DNA of 64,000 nucleotides from CAVPMW01 sp963706515 (GTDB lineage Bacteria > Chloroflexota > Anaerolineae > Anaerolineales > UBA4823). The DNA lies in contig CAVPMW010000007.1 in assembly GCA_963706515.1 (NCBI GenBank), positions 124,001-188,000 on the forward strand, in the 5' to 3' direction. Of the stretch, positions 35,889 to 44,788 are shown one piece after another. The position numbers and the translations under genes were made by a program. How positions within the stretch are numbered: position 1 is the stretch's first letter; each line of letters opens with the position of its first letter. The notes beneath the pieces were generated by a model. The model was not told the DNA's origin. It worked only from the letters and a program-made list of their open reading frames with translations, and searched no databases.

Positions 35889-36741
35889 GCGATTTCTTCA
35901 CCCACCTGGCAGTACAAACCCTCGGCCTGGCGCCAGTTGTTGAGCCGGTGATTGCCCCAATGTACGCGCCGGGACCGAGTACGGATAGCGCATTTCTGGA
36001 GACGGAACAGCTGGTCGAGCCAGCGCAGTCCCCGCCGTACGAAATAAGCGATCTTTCCCCCCAGCCCCCAGGGTTGGTAAGGGCAGCTGAAATGACTGCC
36101 GTGGAGGAGCCACCCTTAACTTCTCCGATAACCCTGCCTCCTGTGCTGCCTGCAGACACTACAGTCCCCCAAGATCACCCGCGGATAAATGAGAGGGAAA
36201 TAGAGGCAGAGCCAGAAATCGAAATTGCTCCTCCTTTGCTACCAGCTTCAGAAACACCTGCACGGCGGGACATGCCAGAAGCGCCTGGGGGGGTCATGCC
36301 AACCACGCATCCTGATAGGATGGAGTCACAGCCCCTGCTGGTGCCAGTACTCTACCAGCCGAATCGTTCTGAAGCCATTCCTGAGGAGGCGGGGCAAGCA
36401 GAACACCAGGAACTGCTCCAACCCGATTCCCTACCAGGGTTGGTTAGCGCCACGCGAGATCAGCAGGCGATAGCCGATGTTGCGATCCGGAGGAAAATTC
36501 CGGATCCATCCGGACGGATATGGAACCGCTCCTGCCCAGGCTGCAGACTGCCCCTCTTTCGTCTGGCGCAGAACAGGTGGCTGAGCCAAGCATCCAGCCG
36601 GTGATCCGGGTGACTATCGGCCGGGTGGAAGTACGCCTGAGCCAAACGGTTGTGCCTGCCCCCAGCCAACCTGCACCGCCGCATGCACCGGAGCTTTCGT
36701 TGGAAGAGTATCTCCGCCAGCGCAATGGGGGACAACGATGA
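35885..36741 (+). CDS. Proline-rich eCIS linker protein (frameshifted)
   Basis: About 285 residues. Residues 1-30 are a short amphipathic start (MSDFFTHLAVQTLGLAPVVEPVIAP). The middle is disordered, rich in Pro, Glu, Ala and Thr. The end, in another frame from about 36520, holds the conserved-looking stretch IQPVIRVTIGRVEVR...LSLEEYLRQRNGG. Frame change is +2 (two insertions or one deletion). Overlaps the next start (ATGA). The role is unknown; flexible proteins at this place may link baseplate parts or the cap. Not a recognised domain family. Confidence 0.55.
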
Positions 36742-38024
36742 GCAACCACCTGGCAATTGCCACGGTAACTGCCACGCTGGGATCTTTGCTCTCGCGAGCC
36801 ACCAGTGTTGTCACCGGAGCCGAGGTTTCCAACTTGCGCCCGGGATCCATCTCTCCGCCTTTGCCTGGCGTTGGAATAAACCTGTACCTGTTCGAGGTCG
36901 CGCAGGACGCCGCCTGGCGCAACGCAGACCTGCCTGCGCGCGATTCCAGCGGGCGAGTCGTTCAAAGACCGACTGCCGCACTCGACCTGCACTACCTGCT
37001 CAGCTTCATCGGCGATGAAGGTGCGCTTGAACCCCAACGCTTGCTGGGGGCAGCCTCGGCAACTCTTCATGCGAACCCGGTGCTCAGTCCAGACCTCATT
37101 CGCCGGGTAATCGAAGCCGCCGTCCAGGTGAACCCCAGCAGCTACCTGGCAAAATCAAACCTGGCTGACCAGGTCGAGCCGGTGCGCCTGACCCCTATGA
37201 ACTTAAACCTGGATGAGCTCTCCAAGTTGTGGTCAGTATTTTTCCAGACTCCTTACCTGCTGTCTGTAGCTTATCAAGCCTCGCTGGTGCTGATCGAAGA
37301 GGAGATCGCGACCCAGCCCAGCTTACCGGTTCGCACACGCGGCCTGCTATCGCTTCCGATTAACCAACCGGTGCTTGAGCGCGTCGTCGCACAAGCCGGT
37401 GATGATCTGCCCATCCTGGCTGGCAGCCCGGTCAGCCTCAAGGGGAAACGATTGAAGGGAGAGCTCACCCGTGTGCTTTTCGGAGATATCGAGTTGGCGC
37501 CTGCACTGGATGATATTACCGATACCGAAATCCGCCTCGCTTTACCCCCTGGTCTCAAAGCCGGCGTTTTGGGCGCTCAGGTCGCCCAACAGCTCTTGCT
37601 CGGTGACCCAGCCACAGCACACCGGGGAACAGTCTCAAACCTGGCTGCGTTCGTCTTGCATCCCCAAATTAAGAAGACAGGCAACGTATATAATCTCACA
37701 TTCTCGAACCGCACTGTAGCCGGAGATGGAACGCTTTCCGGCACGCTGACAGCCAGGCTCGATCCGGATGTGGGTAAAAGCCAAAGGGTCACCCTGCTGC
37801 TGAACGAATTCCAACCCAGCGGCAGCCCGGCAGCTTACAGCTTTAGCGCGTCGCCGCGCACAGCAGACGGGGACACCGTCGAGTTTCCCATAAGCGGAGT
37901 GCAGGCGCATACCTACCTGGTCCGAATCCAGGTAGATGGCGCGGAGAGCGGAATGGATACGGATACAAACGAGATTAGCCCAACCTACCAAATGTACATC
38001 GCACCTGTAATCGCAATCGTGTGA
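36738..38024 (+). CDS. eCIS tail-cap protein with DUF4255 domain
   Basis: The 428-residue protein has an N-terminal DUF4255 domain (residues 1-200: LAIATVTATLGSLLSRA, PGVGINLYLFEVAQDAAWRN, LDLHYLLSFIGDEGALEPQRLLGAA), the family of Afp16/Pvc16 that caps sheath and tube. The C-terminal part (about 210-428) is beta-rich with IPT/Ig-like strands (GDDLPILAGSPVSLKGKRL, GVQAHTYLVRIQVDGAESGMD). It lies directly upstream of the AAA+ ATPase, the usual order. Intact. Confidence 0.88.
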   Translation: MSNHLAIATVTATLGSLLSRATSVVTGAEVSNLRPGSISPPLPGVGINLYLFEVAQDAAWRNADLPARDSSGRVVQRPTAALDLHYLLSFIGDEGALEPQRLLGAASATLHANPVLSPDLIRRVIEAAVQVNPSSYLAKSNLADQVEPVRLTPMNLNLDELSKLWSVFFQTPYLLSVAYQASLVLIEEEIATQPSLPVRTRGLLSLPINQPVLERVVAQAGDDLPILAGSPVSLKGKRLKGELTRVLFGDIELAPALDDITDTEIRLALPPGLKAGVLGAQVAQQLLLGDPATAHRGTVSNLAAFVLHPQIKKTGNVYNLTFSNRTVAGDGTLSGTLTARLDPDVGKSQRVTLLLNEFQPSGSPAAYSFSASPRTADGDTVEFPISGVQAHTYLVRIQVDGAESGMDTDTNEISPTYQMYIAPVIAIV

Positions 38025-38030
38025 GCTTGA

Positions 38031-39968
38031 ATGACCGATTTACCCAACTCTGATTGGTTGACTGCCAACCAGCGCTACTTAAGTGCTGAGCTCCAGCGCG
38101 TGCTCGCGCTGCTCAATAAAGGAACCCCAGAGCTGAGCAGTCCTGCACCTGCATTTTTGGGCGGATCCAAAGAAGAGAGCAGCCGCGAAGCCCGTGGATT
38201 ATTTCAGCTGGATCAGGTATGTGCTAACTTCAGATTATCCCCTTTCGAGCGAGATATCTTGCTGCTGTGTGCCGGGTTCGAGCTGGATTCGGCATTCCTG
38301 GAGGCAATCGCTCGTTCGGGGGGAGCCTATCCCACCTTCAGCCTTGCCCTGGCCTCCCTGCCGGATGCCCATTGGAGCGCCCTGAGTCCCGCAAGCTCGC
38401 TGCGCCGCTGGCACCTGATAGAAATTGGTGCTGGCGATTCGCTGACGACCAGCCCTTTGCGCATCGAGGAGCGCGTGCTGCATTTCCTGACCGGCATTAC
38501 CTATATTGACCGCCAGTTAGAAGGGATTCTCGCTCCGGTTCCGCCGCCTGACGAGCTCTCACCTTCCTTCATGAACTGCGTCCAACAGGCAGTCGAAATC
38601 TGGTCAGCTCCTCAACAGCTATTACCTGTTATCTTCTTGTGCGGAGAGCACCTGAGCAGCCAGCTCGCCATAGCCGGCATGGCATGCAAGCAGCTCGGTG
38701 CCAGCCTATACCGGTTAAGCAGCCTGGATATTCCCGGCAGTGCCGCTGAGCGTGAGTACCTGGCTCGCTTGTGGGAGCGTGAAGCTGCGCTGAGCGACAG
38801 CGTGCTGCTCATCGACCTTATTGGCATGGAGAGCAGCCAAATGCGGACTGCCTCCGCATTCCTGGAGACGCTGGGGAGCCCGGTGTGGGTTGCCAGCACG
38901 GAGACGCTGCCGCTTGCCAACAAGGCTTTCGTCCGCCTGGAAATCCCGCAGCCCAGCTACGCCGAACAGCGCCAGATCTGGCAGGCTGTCCTGGGTCCGC
39001 TGGCAGACGAGATTGAGGGTGAGCTCGACCACCTGGTAGCGCAGTTCAAGCTGAGTCCGGCAGACATCGAGGCAGCTGTAACCGCGACCCGTACGCTGCG
39101 CGAACAGGACCTGCCGCAGTCACTCTGGGACGCCTGCCGGCGCCAGGCGCGGCCGCGCCTGGATGACCTGACCCAACGCATCGAAACAGCCGCAACCTGG
39201 GATGACCTGGTCCTCCCTGACGCGCAGCACCAAATATTAATCGATATTTCTGCCCAGGTCCGCCAGCGGACACAGGTTTATGAAACCTGGGGCATGGCTG
39301 AGCGCAACCGGCGCAGCCTGGGCATCAGCGCACTGTTTTCGGGACCCAGCGGCACCGGCAAGACCCTGGCGGCAGAAGTGCTGGCAAATGAGCTGCACCT
39401 GGACCTGTACCGGATCGATCTGGCGCTGGTGGTGAGCAAGTATATCGGGGAGACGGAGAAGAATTTACGCCGGGTGTTCGCCGCCGCCGAAGACAGCGGG
39501 GCGATCTTGCTCTTCGACGAAGCCGACGCTTTGTTTGGAAAGCGCAGCGAGGTTAAAGATAGCCACGATCGCTACGCCAACATCGAAGTAAGCTATCTGC
39601 TCCAACGCATGGAAGCCTACCGCGGTCTGGCAATATTAACCTCTAATCTAAAAAACGCACTCGATCCGGCGTTCTTGCGCCGCATCCGCTTCGTGGTCAA
39701 CTTTCCATTCCCTGATCCTGCCCAACGGGCTGAGATCTGGCTGCGCATGTTCCCAGCCCAGGTGCCTTGCGAAAATCTCGATTGGCGCAAGCTGTCGAAG
39801 CTGAATATAGCGGGCGGCAATATCCGCAATATTGCCCTGAACGCGGCCTTCATTGCAGCCGATGCGGGTGAACCGGTGCGCATGGGTCATCTGCTGCGTG
39901 CTGCGCGCAGCGAGTATGCCAAGCTGGAAAAAACACTCAGCGAAGCTGAAATCTCTGGTTGGATTTAA
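38031..39968 (+). CDS. eCIS AAA+ ATPase (Afp15-like)
   Basis: The 645-residue protein has an N-terminal winged-helix/helical region (residues 1-370) and one C-terminal AAA+ module. Walker A is FSGPSGTGKT (about residue 440), Walker B ILLFDEADALFG (about 490), followed by KRSEVKDSHDRYANIEVSYLLQRME and the sensor/Arg-finger region LDPAFLRRIRFVVNFPFPD. This group is universal in eCIS clusters and needed for particle assembly or cargo loading, by analogy with Afp15. Intact. Confidence 0.93.
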   Translation: MTDLPNSDWLTANQRYLSAELQRVLALLNKGTPELSSPAPAFLGGSKEESSREARGLFQLDQVCANFRLSPFERDILLLCAGFELDSAFLEAIARSGGAYPTFSLALASLPDAHWSALSPASSLRRWHLIEIGAGDSLTTSPLRIEERVLHFLTGITYIDRQLEGILAPVPPPDELSPSFMNCVQQAVEIWSAPQQLLPVIFLCGEHLSSQLAIAGMACKQLGASLYRLSSLDIPGSAAEREYLARLWEREAALSDSVLLIDLIGMESSQMRTASAFLETLGSPVWVASTETLPLANKAFVRLEIPQPSYAEQRQIWQAVLGPLADEIEGELDHLVAQFKLSPADIEAAVTATRTLREQDLPQSLWDACRRQARPRLDDLTQRIETAATWDDLVLPDAQHQILIDISAQVRQRTQVYETWGMAERNRRSLGISALFSGPSGTGKTLAAEVLANELHLDLYRIDLALVVSKYIGETEKNLRRVFAAAEDSGAILLFDEADALFGKRSEVKDSHDRYANIEVSYLLQRMEAYRGLAILTSNLKNALDPAFLRRIRFVVNFPFPDPAQRAEIWLRMFPAQVPCENLDWRKLSKLNIAGGNIRNIALNAAFIAADAGEPVRMGHLLRAARSEYAKLEKTLSEAEISGWI

Positions 39969-39972
39969 CGCG

Positions 39973-40256
39973 ATGGACATCGAAATTCACATCGAAGAAT
40001 TGGTCTTAGAAGGGTTCCCTCATGGATATACCCAAATGACCGGTATTCTCTTGCCGAGTCGCTCAGCGCTGAGCTGACTCGCCTGATCGCCGGACACAGC
40101 AGTACCCCCTTGATCGGCCATAGCTTGAATATCACATCCCTACGGACAGCGCCGATCCAGATCGCGCCTGGGGCACTCACGACGATGGGAGTTGGGGCAC
40201 AAATTGCCGCTACGCTATACCAATCCTTGAACCAGCAGGGCGGGGAAGGGAAATAG
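39973..40256 (+). CDS. Small conserved-type eCIS protein (94 aa, frameshifted)
   Basis: ATG 39973 starts MDIEIHIEELVLEGFPHGYT; after one missing base near 40034 (CCCA where CCCCA is expected) the frame continues NDRYSLAESLSAELTRLIA...GHSLNITSLRTAPIQIAPGALTTMGVGAQIAATLYQSL and stops at TAG 40254. It has an alpha/beta composition and no known domain. It lies 4 bases after the ATPase gene and just ahead of the DUF4157 region, where eCIS clusters often hold a small gene of this size. A chaperone or adaptor for loading is possible but unproven. Confidence 0.6.
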
Positions 40257-40258
40257 GC

Positions 40259-41292
40259 TTGCTCATCCACGAAACAACCCTGCATCTCTAAGACTTCCGG
40301 CTTCCCGCTTCGAGCAGCTCCGGTGAGTACGGGCTCAAAGGCAGATATTGGGGAGGACCTGGAGCCAAACACCATCTGAGCGATTATTCCATCGGGTACG
40401 GGGGAGGCTTGGGTGGAAGCCCTTCAACTGTGCTTCCTACAGCCGGAATACCCGCGCCTGTACCCAGCTCCACCAATGCACCGGTTGTACAGAAAGCAAC
40501 CACGAGCCATGCAGGTCTTTCCTGGAAGTATATGAAAAGTGCTCCAACCGATAACCTCTGGTGGTTCGGCGGAGAAACCCCGGCTGGTTTTTATACCGAG
40601 GCAATGTTACATGCATCTGGGTACAGAGATGACACTTTATTGACATGGCGGATTGTCCAGGGTGCAGACAAAGTGGATTTCACGGGTCCGCCTTCAAGCG
40701 CCGATGTGACTATAGGATCTATAAAGGGCAGTGATCATCCTGATGATATCCAGATCGAGGTGCGCGAAGGCAATGCGGCTGACGCCCCCAGCGGCAGCGG
40801 GACGCTCACCGTGCGCCAGCCCAGTTTGCTGAAACCAATTCTCCCTGAGGTGGATCACCCTGGCTGTCCACCCGATTCGCTCTGCCCGCTAGAGAGTGTC
40901 TCAGCGCGTTGGACGGATATCCAATACCAGGTTGTCAGCAATTTGGGTGAGATCATCGAGAATGTGCCCATCAACGAAAAATTCCCAGGACCCAGGACTA
41001 ACGACGAGCCCAATGATTGGATCATCCCTTCTGGCTATGAGCAAACCATTTTTTGAAAATGTGAAAGGCTCCTTTACGGATCGGTGGGCTTATTGGTGCG
41101 GCCGTCCTCCTGCTCTGACCGATAATCCGACAGCATACATCGGTATCGAACCAAATCCCACACGAATTCTATGTTGGCAGCGAAAACACGGCCTGGGTGT
41201 ACGCAGTCCAAAAGCACATTGCACATCGGTATTTGGGTTATACCCGCCATGAGAAAATCACCATCACCTGCCCCTTGAGGCCATATGGCTGA
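40259..41292 (+). CDS. Unrecognised eCIS-borne protein, paralogue 1 (disrupted)
   Basis: The frame starting TTG 40259 opens with LLIHETTLHL, matching the MMVHETTKHP start of the gene at 42695, then meets an in-frame TAA (40289-40291). It continues as a Gly-rich leader (GRYWGGPGAKHHLSDYSIGYGGG), a short Pro/Thr linker and the shared domain (LSWKYMKSAPTDNLWWFGGETPAGF; VQGADKVDFTG; GSIKGSDHPDDIQIEV; WTDIQYQVVSNLGEIIENVPINEKFPGPRTNDEPNDW). Extra bases near 41055 and 41165 break the end (HEFYVGSENT...RHEKI). About 340 aa when repaired. Function unknown. The stop codon may mean it is a decaying copy. Confidence 0.55.
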
Positions 41293-42692
41293 GCTAACCT
41301 TTGCCCAACTCGGTAAATCCCCGGTAGTCAAGCCGCCAGTACTCACGCACATACTCGGCCCAACCCTGCAGCGTCAGGAGTGTGAGGCGTGCGAGGATGA
41401 GCGGAGGAAAACGGGTAGCAAATTACAGCCATTCCCATCCTCATCAAATGGGAAGGCAGCAGATGATACAAGTATCCCCGCCATCGTTCACGAGGTATTG
41501 AACACGGCTGGGCAGCCATTAGATGCCTCGACGCGGTCAAAGCTTGAGCCGCATTTCGGCCACGATTTCAGCGTAGTGCGCGTACACACCGACGCTGATG
41601 CTGCCGAATCAGCCCGGGCGGTGAACGCCCTGGCGTATACAATAGGGAACCATGTGGTATTTGGAGCCAGCCAGTACGCTCCGCATACCCAGCAGGGACA
41701 GAAGCTTTTGGCGCACGAGCTGGTACATGTAGTCCAACAGGCAGCTGCACACTCAAGTCTCCAAAATTACCGCATCCCCGGGCAGGAGGGTGAATCTGCT
41801 GAACGGGAGGCAGACCAAGTCGCCAAATGGGTAGTCGATAGCCAGCAGGCACCAGCCATCGGAGCTGTTGTAAGGGTGCCCACGATTTAAAAAGCAGATG
41901 ATCCTGCTGCTGGAGCCTCTCCCTCCACACCGGCGGCACCGGCGACAGTCTGCGGACCCGATGTTACCGCCCAGGTGACGGCAGCCGTGGTAAAGACAAA
42001 ATCGAAATTCGGCGCCTGGAATCAAGCCAAAAGAGAGCAACAATGCGATGCGTTGGATTCCGTGAGTACTGGTGCCGTTGCCTGGGACATCGAGGAACTC
42101 CACGCGAATTCTTGGATTTTAGATTACCGGCCAACGTGTGCAACGCAAGGCGCTACACCGCACTGTGGCTCGTCGGTGCAGGTAGGCACGGATTGTTATT
42201 ATGCCGGCTCGCCGAATTACGTGATATACGGGGTCATGTGCAAGCTGTGCTCCGACCATTACACAGCTATGGGGAATCAGGACGGCATCGACCGATTCAC
42301 CCAGGCAAAAATGTTGTACTGGATCGACGTTTATAAGGGCACCGGCCTGACCGGTCTTGGGACGCCATCTGATAACTTTGGCCCTTCCAATGAATGGGCT
42401 ATAGCTGGCTACAACGGGTGGCCCGGAGGGACTGCACCACCGGGTGACCGGAATAATTGCACCCCGACTTGCCCAACGCCTTATTCCGGTCGAGCGTTTC
42501 GCGTGAACTGGCTGCCGCAAGGATTTATTTGATGAGCGCAATATACCTAACTGCAAAACCTTTTGGACAGGCGCTCCAGTCGCTAGTCTTTACCTCTATC
42601 GCAACCCCGACCTTGCAGCGCCCGGAGGGCAGGTCGTCGAGGCAATGTATAGAAGTCTGGGTTTGGAGATCTGGCGGATACGGAGTGAATAA
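41285..42692 (+). CDS. eCIS DUF4157 protein with Cys-rich C-terminal domain (disrupted)
   Basis: Residues about 60-165 form the DUF4157 domain: IPAIVHEVLNTAGQPLDASTRSKLEPHFGHDFSVVRVHTD and the zinc-protease-like HELVHVVQQ. DUF4157 is a hallmark of eCIS-linked proteins, found both as a putative protease and as a loading leader of cargo. After an Ala/Pro linker, a second domain has about 13 Cys and conserved-looking segments (CGPDVTAQVTAAV, AWDIEELHANSWI, PTCATQGATPHCGSSVQVGTDCYY, NYVIYGVMCKLC). An in-frame TAA (41888-41890) lies in the linker, and an extra T near 42530 shifts the last 50 residues. Repaired length is about 468 aa. Confidence 0.75.
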
Positions 42693-42694
42693 CT

Positions 42695-43792
42695 ATGATG
42701 GTTCATGAAACAACCAAGCATCCTAGAAGCACCGAACGGCAGATCAGCCCAATTAATAAACCAGCTGTACCCCAAGGGCGGACTATGACTGCGGCACGCG
42801 TGGGATCCGGCCCGGCTGTGGGGTATGATTTCAGCCAGGTCGCTATCGTTTACGGCGGAGATGAAGCACCTGTCACGGCACCCACCCCAGCCGAGACAAC
42901 CACAGAGACAGCGACCACCACGCCTGAGACACCGGCAGCTCCAACTGATACCACCGAAACCACGCCAGCCACACCAAGCGAAACCCCAGCTCCGGCTGCA
43001 GAGCCAGCTGAAGCAGCGCCGGCCGCGCCAACGTTATCCTGGGAGTTCGTCAAGCGCCATAAGTGGGATGCGTTGTGGTGGTTCAATGGAGAACATCCAT
43101 CAGGCTTCTCGATCACAGCGCGGCTGCGCGCGACGGGTTTTGGAGACGCTACCCTGCTGAACTGGTCAATCGTGCGCGGCTCCGATAAAGTCGCTTTCCA
43201 AGGGGCTGCCACCGGAGCTGAAGTGACCCTGGAGAGCAAGAAGGGCTCGGCGAGGCTGAACGATATCGACATATCCGTGCAAGAAGGCACCGCGGCTGGC
43301 GCACCCAGCTACACCGGGCAGTTTACCGTACGGGCGCCTAACCGCCTGATCCACCGGTCGGATACGGATCATGCAGCCTGCCCTCCCTGGGGAGGCTGTG
43401 GAGCAGCTTGCACTGCTTATTGGACGGAGATCGATTACCGCATCGTCGATAATGTCGGTGGGACGATCGTCGGAGCGACAGTAAATGAAAACTTCCCGGG
43501 CGCAAAGACCAACGACCAGGCTAATAACTGGCCTAATCCTGCCGCCTTTGCGACCGTGCCTTTCTGGGAAAATACCAACGGCACCTTTGTGGATAACTGG
43601 TTCGTCGCTTGCGGGAATCCAGCTCCGGTGGCGCCTACTGCAGCGAATGCCAACACTGGAGTCGACCAGCTCCCGCATGAATTCTACGTGGGCAGCAAGA
43701 CGCCGGCTAAGGGGGTCCGCGTCCAAACCCACACCGCCCACCGCCGCCTTGGTTTTGCTCGCCATGAGGGCATCACTACCCCGGCGCCTTAA
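42695..43792 (+). CDS. Unrecognised eCIS-borne protein, paralogue 2 (365 aa)
   Basis: Intact. N-terminal leader (residues 1-55) with HETTKHP and GYDFSQVAIVYGG; the latter resembles the GHDFSVVRV segment in the neighbouring DUF4157 domain. Residues 57-110 are a Thr/Pro/Glu/Ala linker. The main part has two beta-rich segments: an Ig-like one (LSWEFVKRHKWDALWWFNGEHPSGF; GSDKVAFQGAATGAEVTLESKKGSARLNDIDISVQEG) and a second with YWTEIDYRIVDNVGG, VNENFPGAKTNDQANNW, HEFYVGS and RRLGFARHEGI. No family recognised. The leader, disordered linker and position suggest cargo or an accessory surface protein. Confidence 0.65.
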   Translation: MMVHETTKHPRSTERQISPINKPAVPQGRTMTAARVGSGPAVGYDFSQVAIVYGGDEAPVTAPTPAETTTETATTTPETPAAPTDTTETTPATPSETPAPAAEPAEAAPAAPTLSWEFVKRHKWDALWWFNGEHPSGFSITARLRATGFGDATLLNWSIVRGSDKVAFQGAATGAEVTLESKKGSARLNDIDISVQEGTAAGAPSYTGQFTVRAPNRLIHRSDTDHAACPPWGGCGAACTAYWTEIDYRIVDNVGGTIVGATVNENFPGAKTNDQANNWPNPAAFATVPFWENTNGTFVDNWFVACGNPAPVAPTAANANTGVDQLPHEFYVGSKTPAKGVRVQTHTAHRRLGFARHEGITTPAP

Positions 43793-43835
43793 TCGGCTGC
43801 CCTATCATGTCGAAATGCGAGATTGATAGGAGATT

Positions 43836-44495
43836 ATGAGCACTTTTCCCGGCTCCCCCCGCCTGATCAAAGGCGCAATCATCGGAATCGATCCATCTTC
43901 AACCCGCTCGCCAGCGTGATCATTTTCCAATACAACCCCGACACGCTGACCCGCACCCTGCAGGCTCAGACCACCAGCGGGGAGAGCAGGTCGCTCTGAA
44001 GCCCTGCGCCTGAAAGGTCCTCCAATCGAGACGATCAAGCTGGATGTCGAGATCGACGCCACTGACCAGCTGGAAAAAGCCGACCCAATCGCCACAGGCA
44101 TGGGCATCTACCCGCAGCTGTCTGCGCTCGAGATGCTGCTGTACCCGAAGAGCGCACTGGTGATTGCCAATACGATCCTGCTGGCGGCTGGCACAATCGA
44201 AGTGATCCCGCCGGAAGCGCCCTTTACACTGTTTATCTGGGGGCCAAAGCGCATCCTTCCCGTGCGCCTGACCGGCTTCACGATCACCGAGGAAGCCCAC
44301 GATACCGGCTTGAACCCGATCCGGGCCAAGGTCTCCCTCGATCTGCGCGTGCTCAGCACCAGCGACTTTTCAATCACCCATCCGGGTTATGCCCTTTTCC
44401 TGGCTCACCAGGTGGTAAAAGAGACCATGGCAGTCATCGGCAGCGTCGGAAATATCGTTCCGAGCAGCTCAGGAGCGAGGTATATAGATGTTTGA
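43836..44495 (+). CDS. eCIS tube-initiator/CIS tube protein (Afp7-like, frameshifted)
   Basis: Start ATG 43836 follows AGGAGATT. The product reads PRLIKGAIIGIDP...FNPLASVIIFQYNPDTLTRTLQAQ..., then SEALRLKGPPIETIKLDVEIDATDQLEKAD, and ends in a compact beta domain (PRKRILPVRLTGFTITEEAHDTGLNPIRAKVSLDLRVL). The FQYNPxTLTR phrase and the length (about 218 aa) fit the N-terminal domain of the contractile injection system tube protein that joins tube and baseplate. Breaks lie near 43893 and 43985. It overlaps the LysM gene by 8 bases. Confidence 0.78.
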
Positions 44496-44780
44496 ACCGA
44501 ATAGCCGCTACTACAACCTGGAAACAAGCACGTTTACCAATCAGTGAGGGCGAGCTCATCACCTATAAACGCCGCCGCTTCCTGCCGCAGGGCGAAGACC
44601 TGCCCCTGCTGACATCGATCGCTGTGTCCGAAGGCGACCGCCTGGATAACCTCACGGCACGCACACTCGGCGATCCAGAAGCCTTCTGGCGCGTTGCCGA
44701 CGCCAACAATACCCTGAACCCTGAGGACCTGACTGCACGAGCCAGGCATGTCCATCCGGATTCCCATACCCACCGCTTGA
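44488..44780 (+). CDS. eCIS LysM-like baseplate protein (97 aa, frameshifted)
   Basis: MFEPNSRYYNLETSTFT, then after one extra base ISEGELITYKRRRFLPQGEDLPLLTSIAVSEGDRLDNLTARTLGDPEAFWRVADANNTLNPEDLTA, then after a second extra base EPGMSIRIPIPTA and TGA 44778. This is a gp53/LysM-type wedge protein: the GDRLDNLTARTLGDPEAFWRVADAN segment is the LysM-like core. Small LysM proteins stand next to the hub gene in most eCIS clusters. The repaired ends make sense only with both insertions removed. Confidence 0.82.
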
Positions 44781-44788
44781 GTTGCGCC

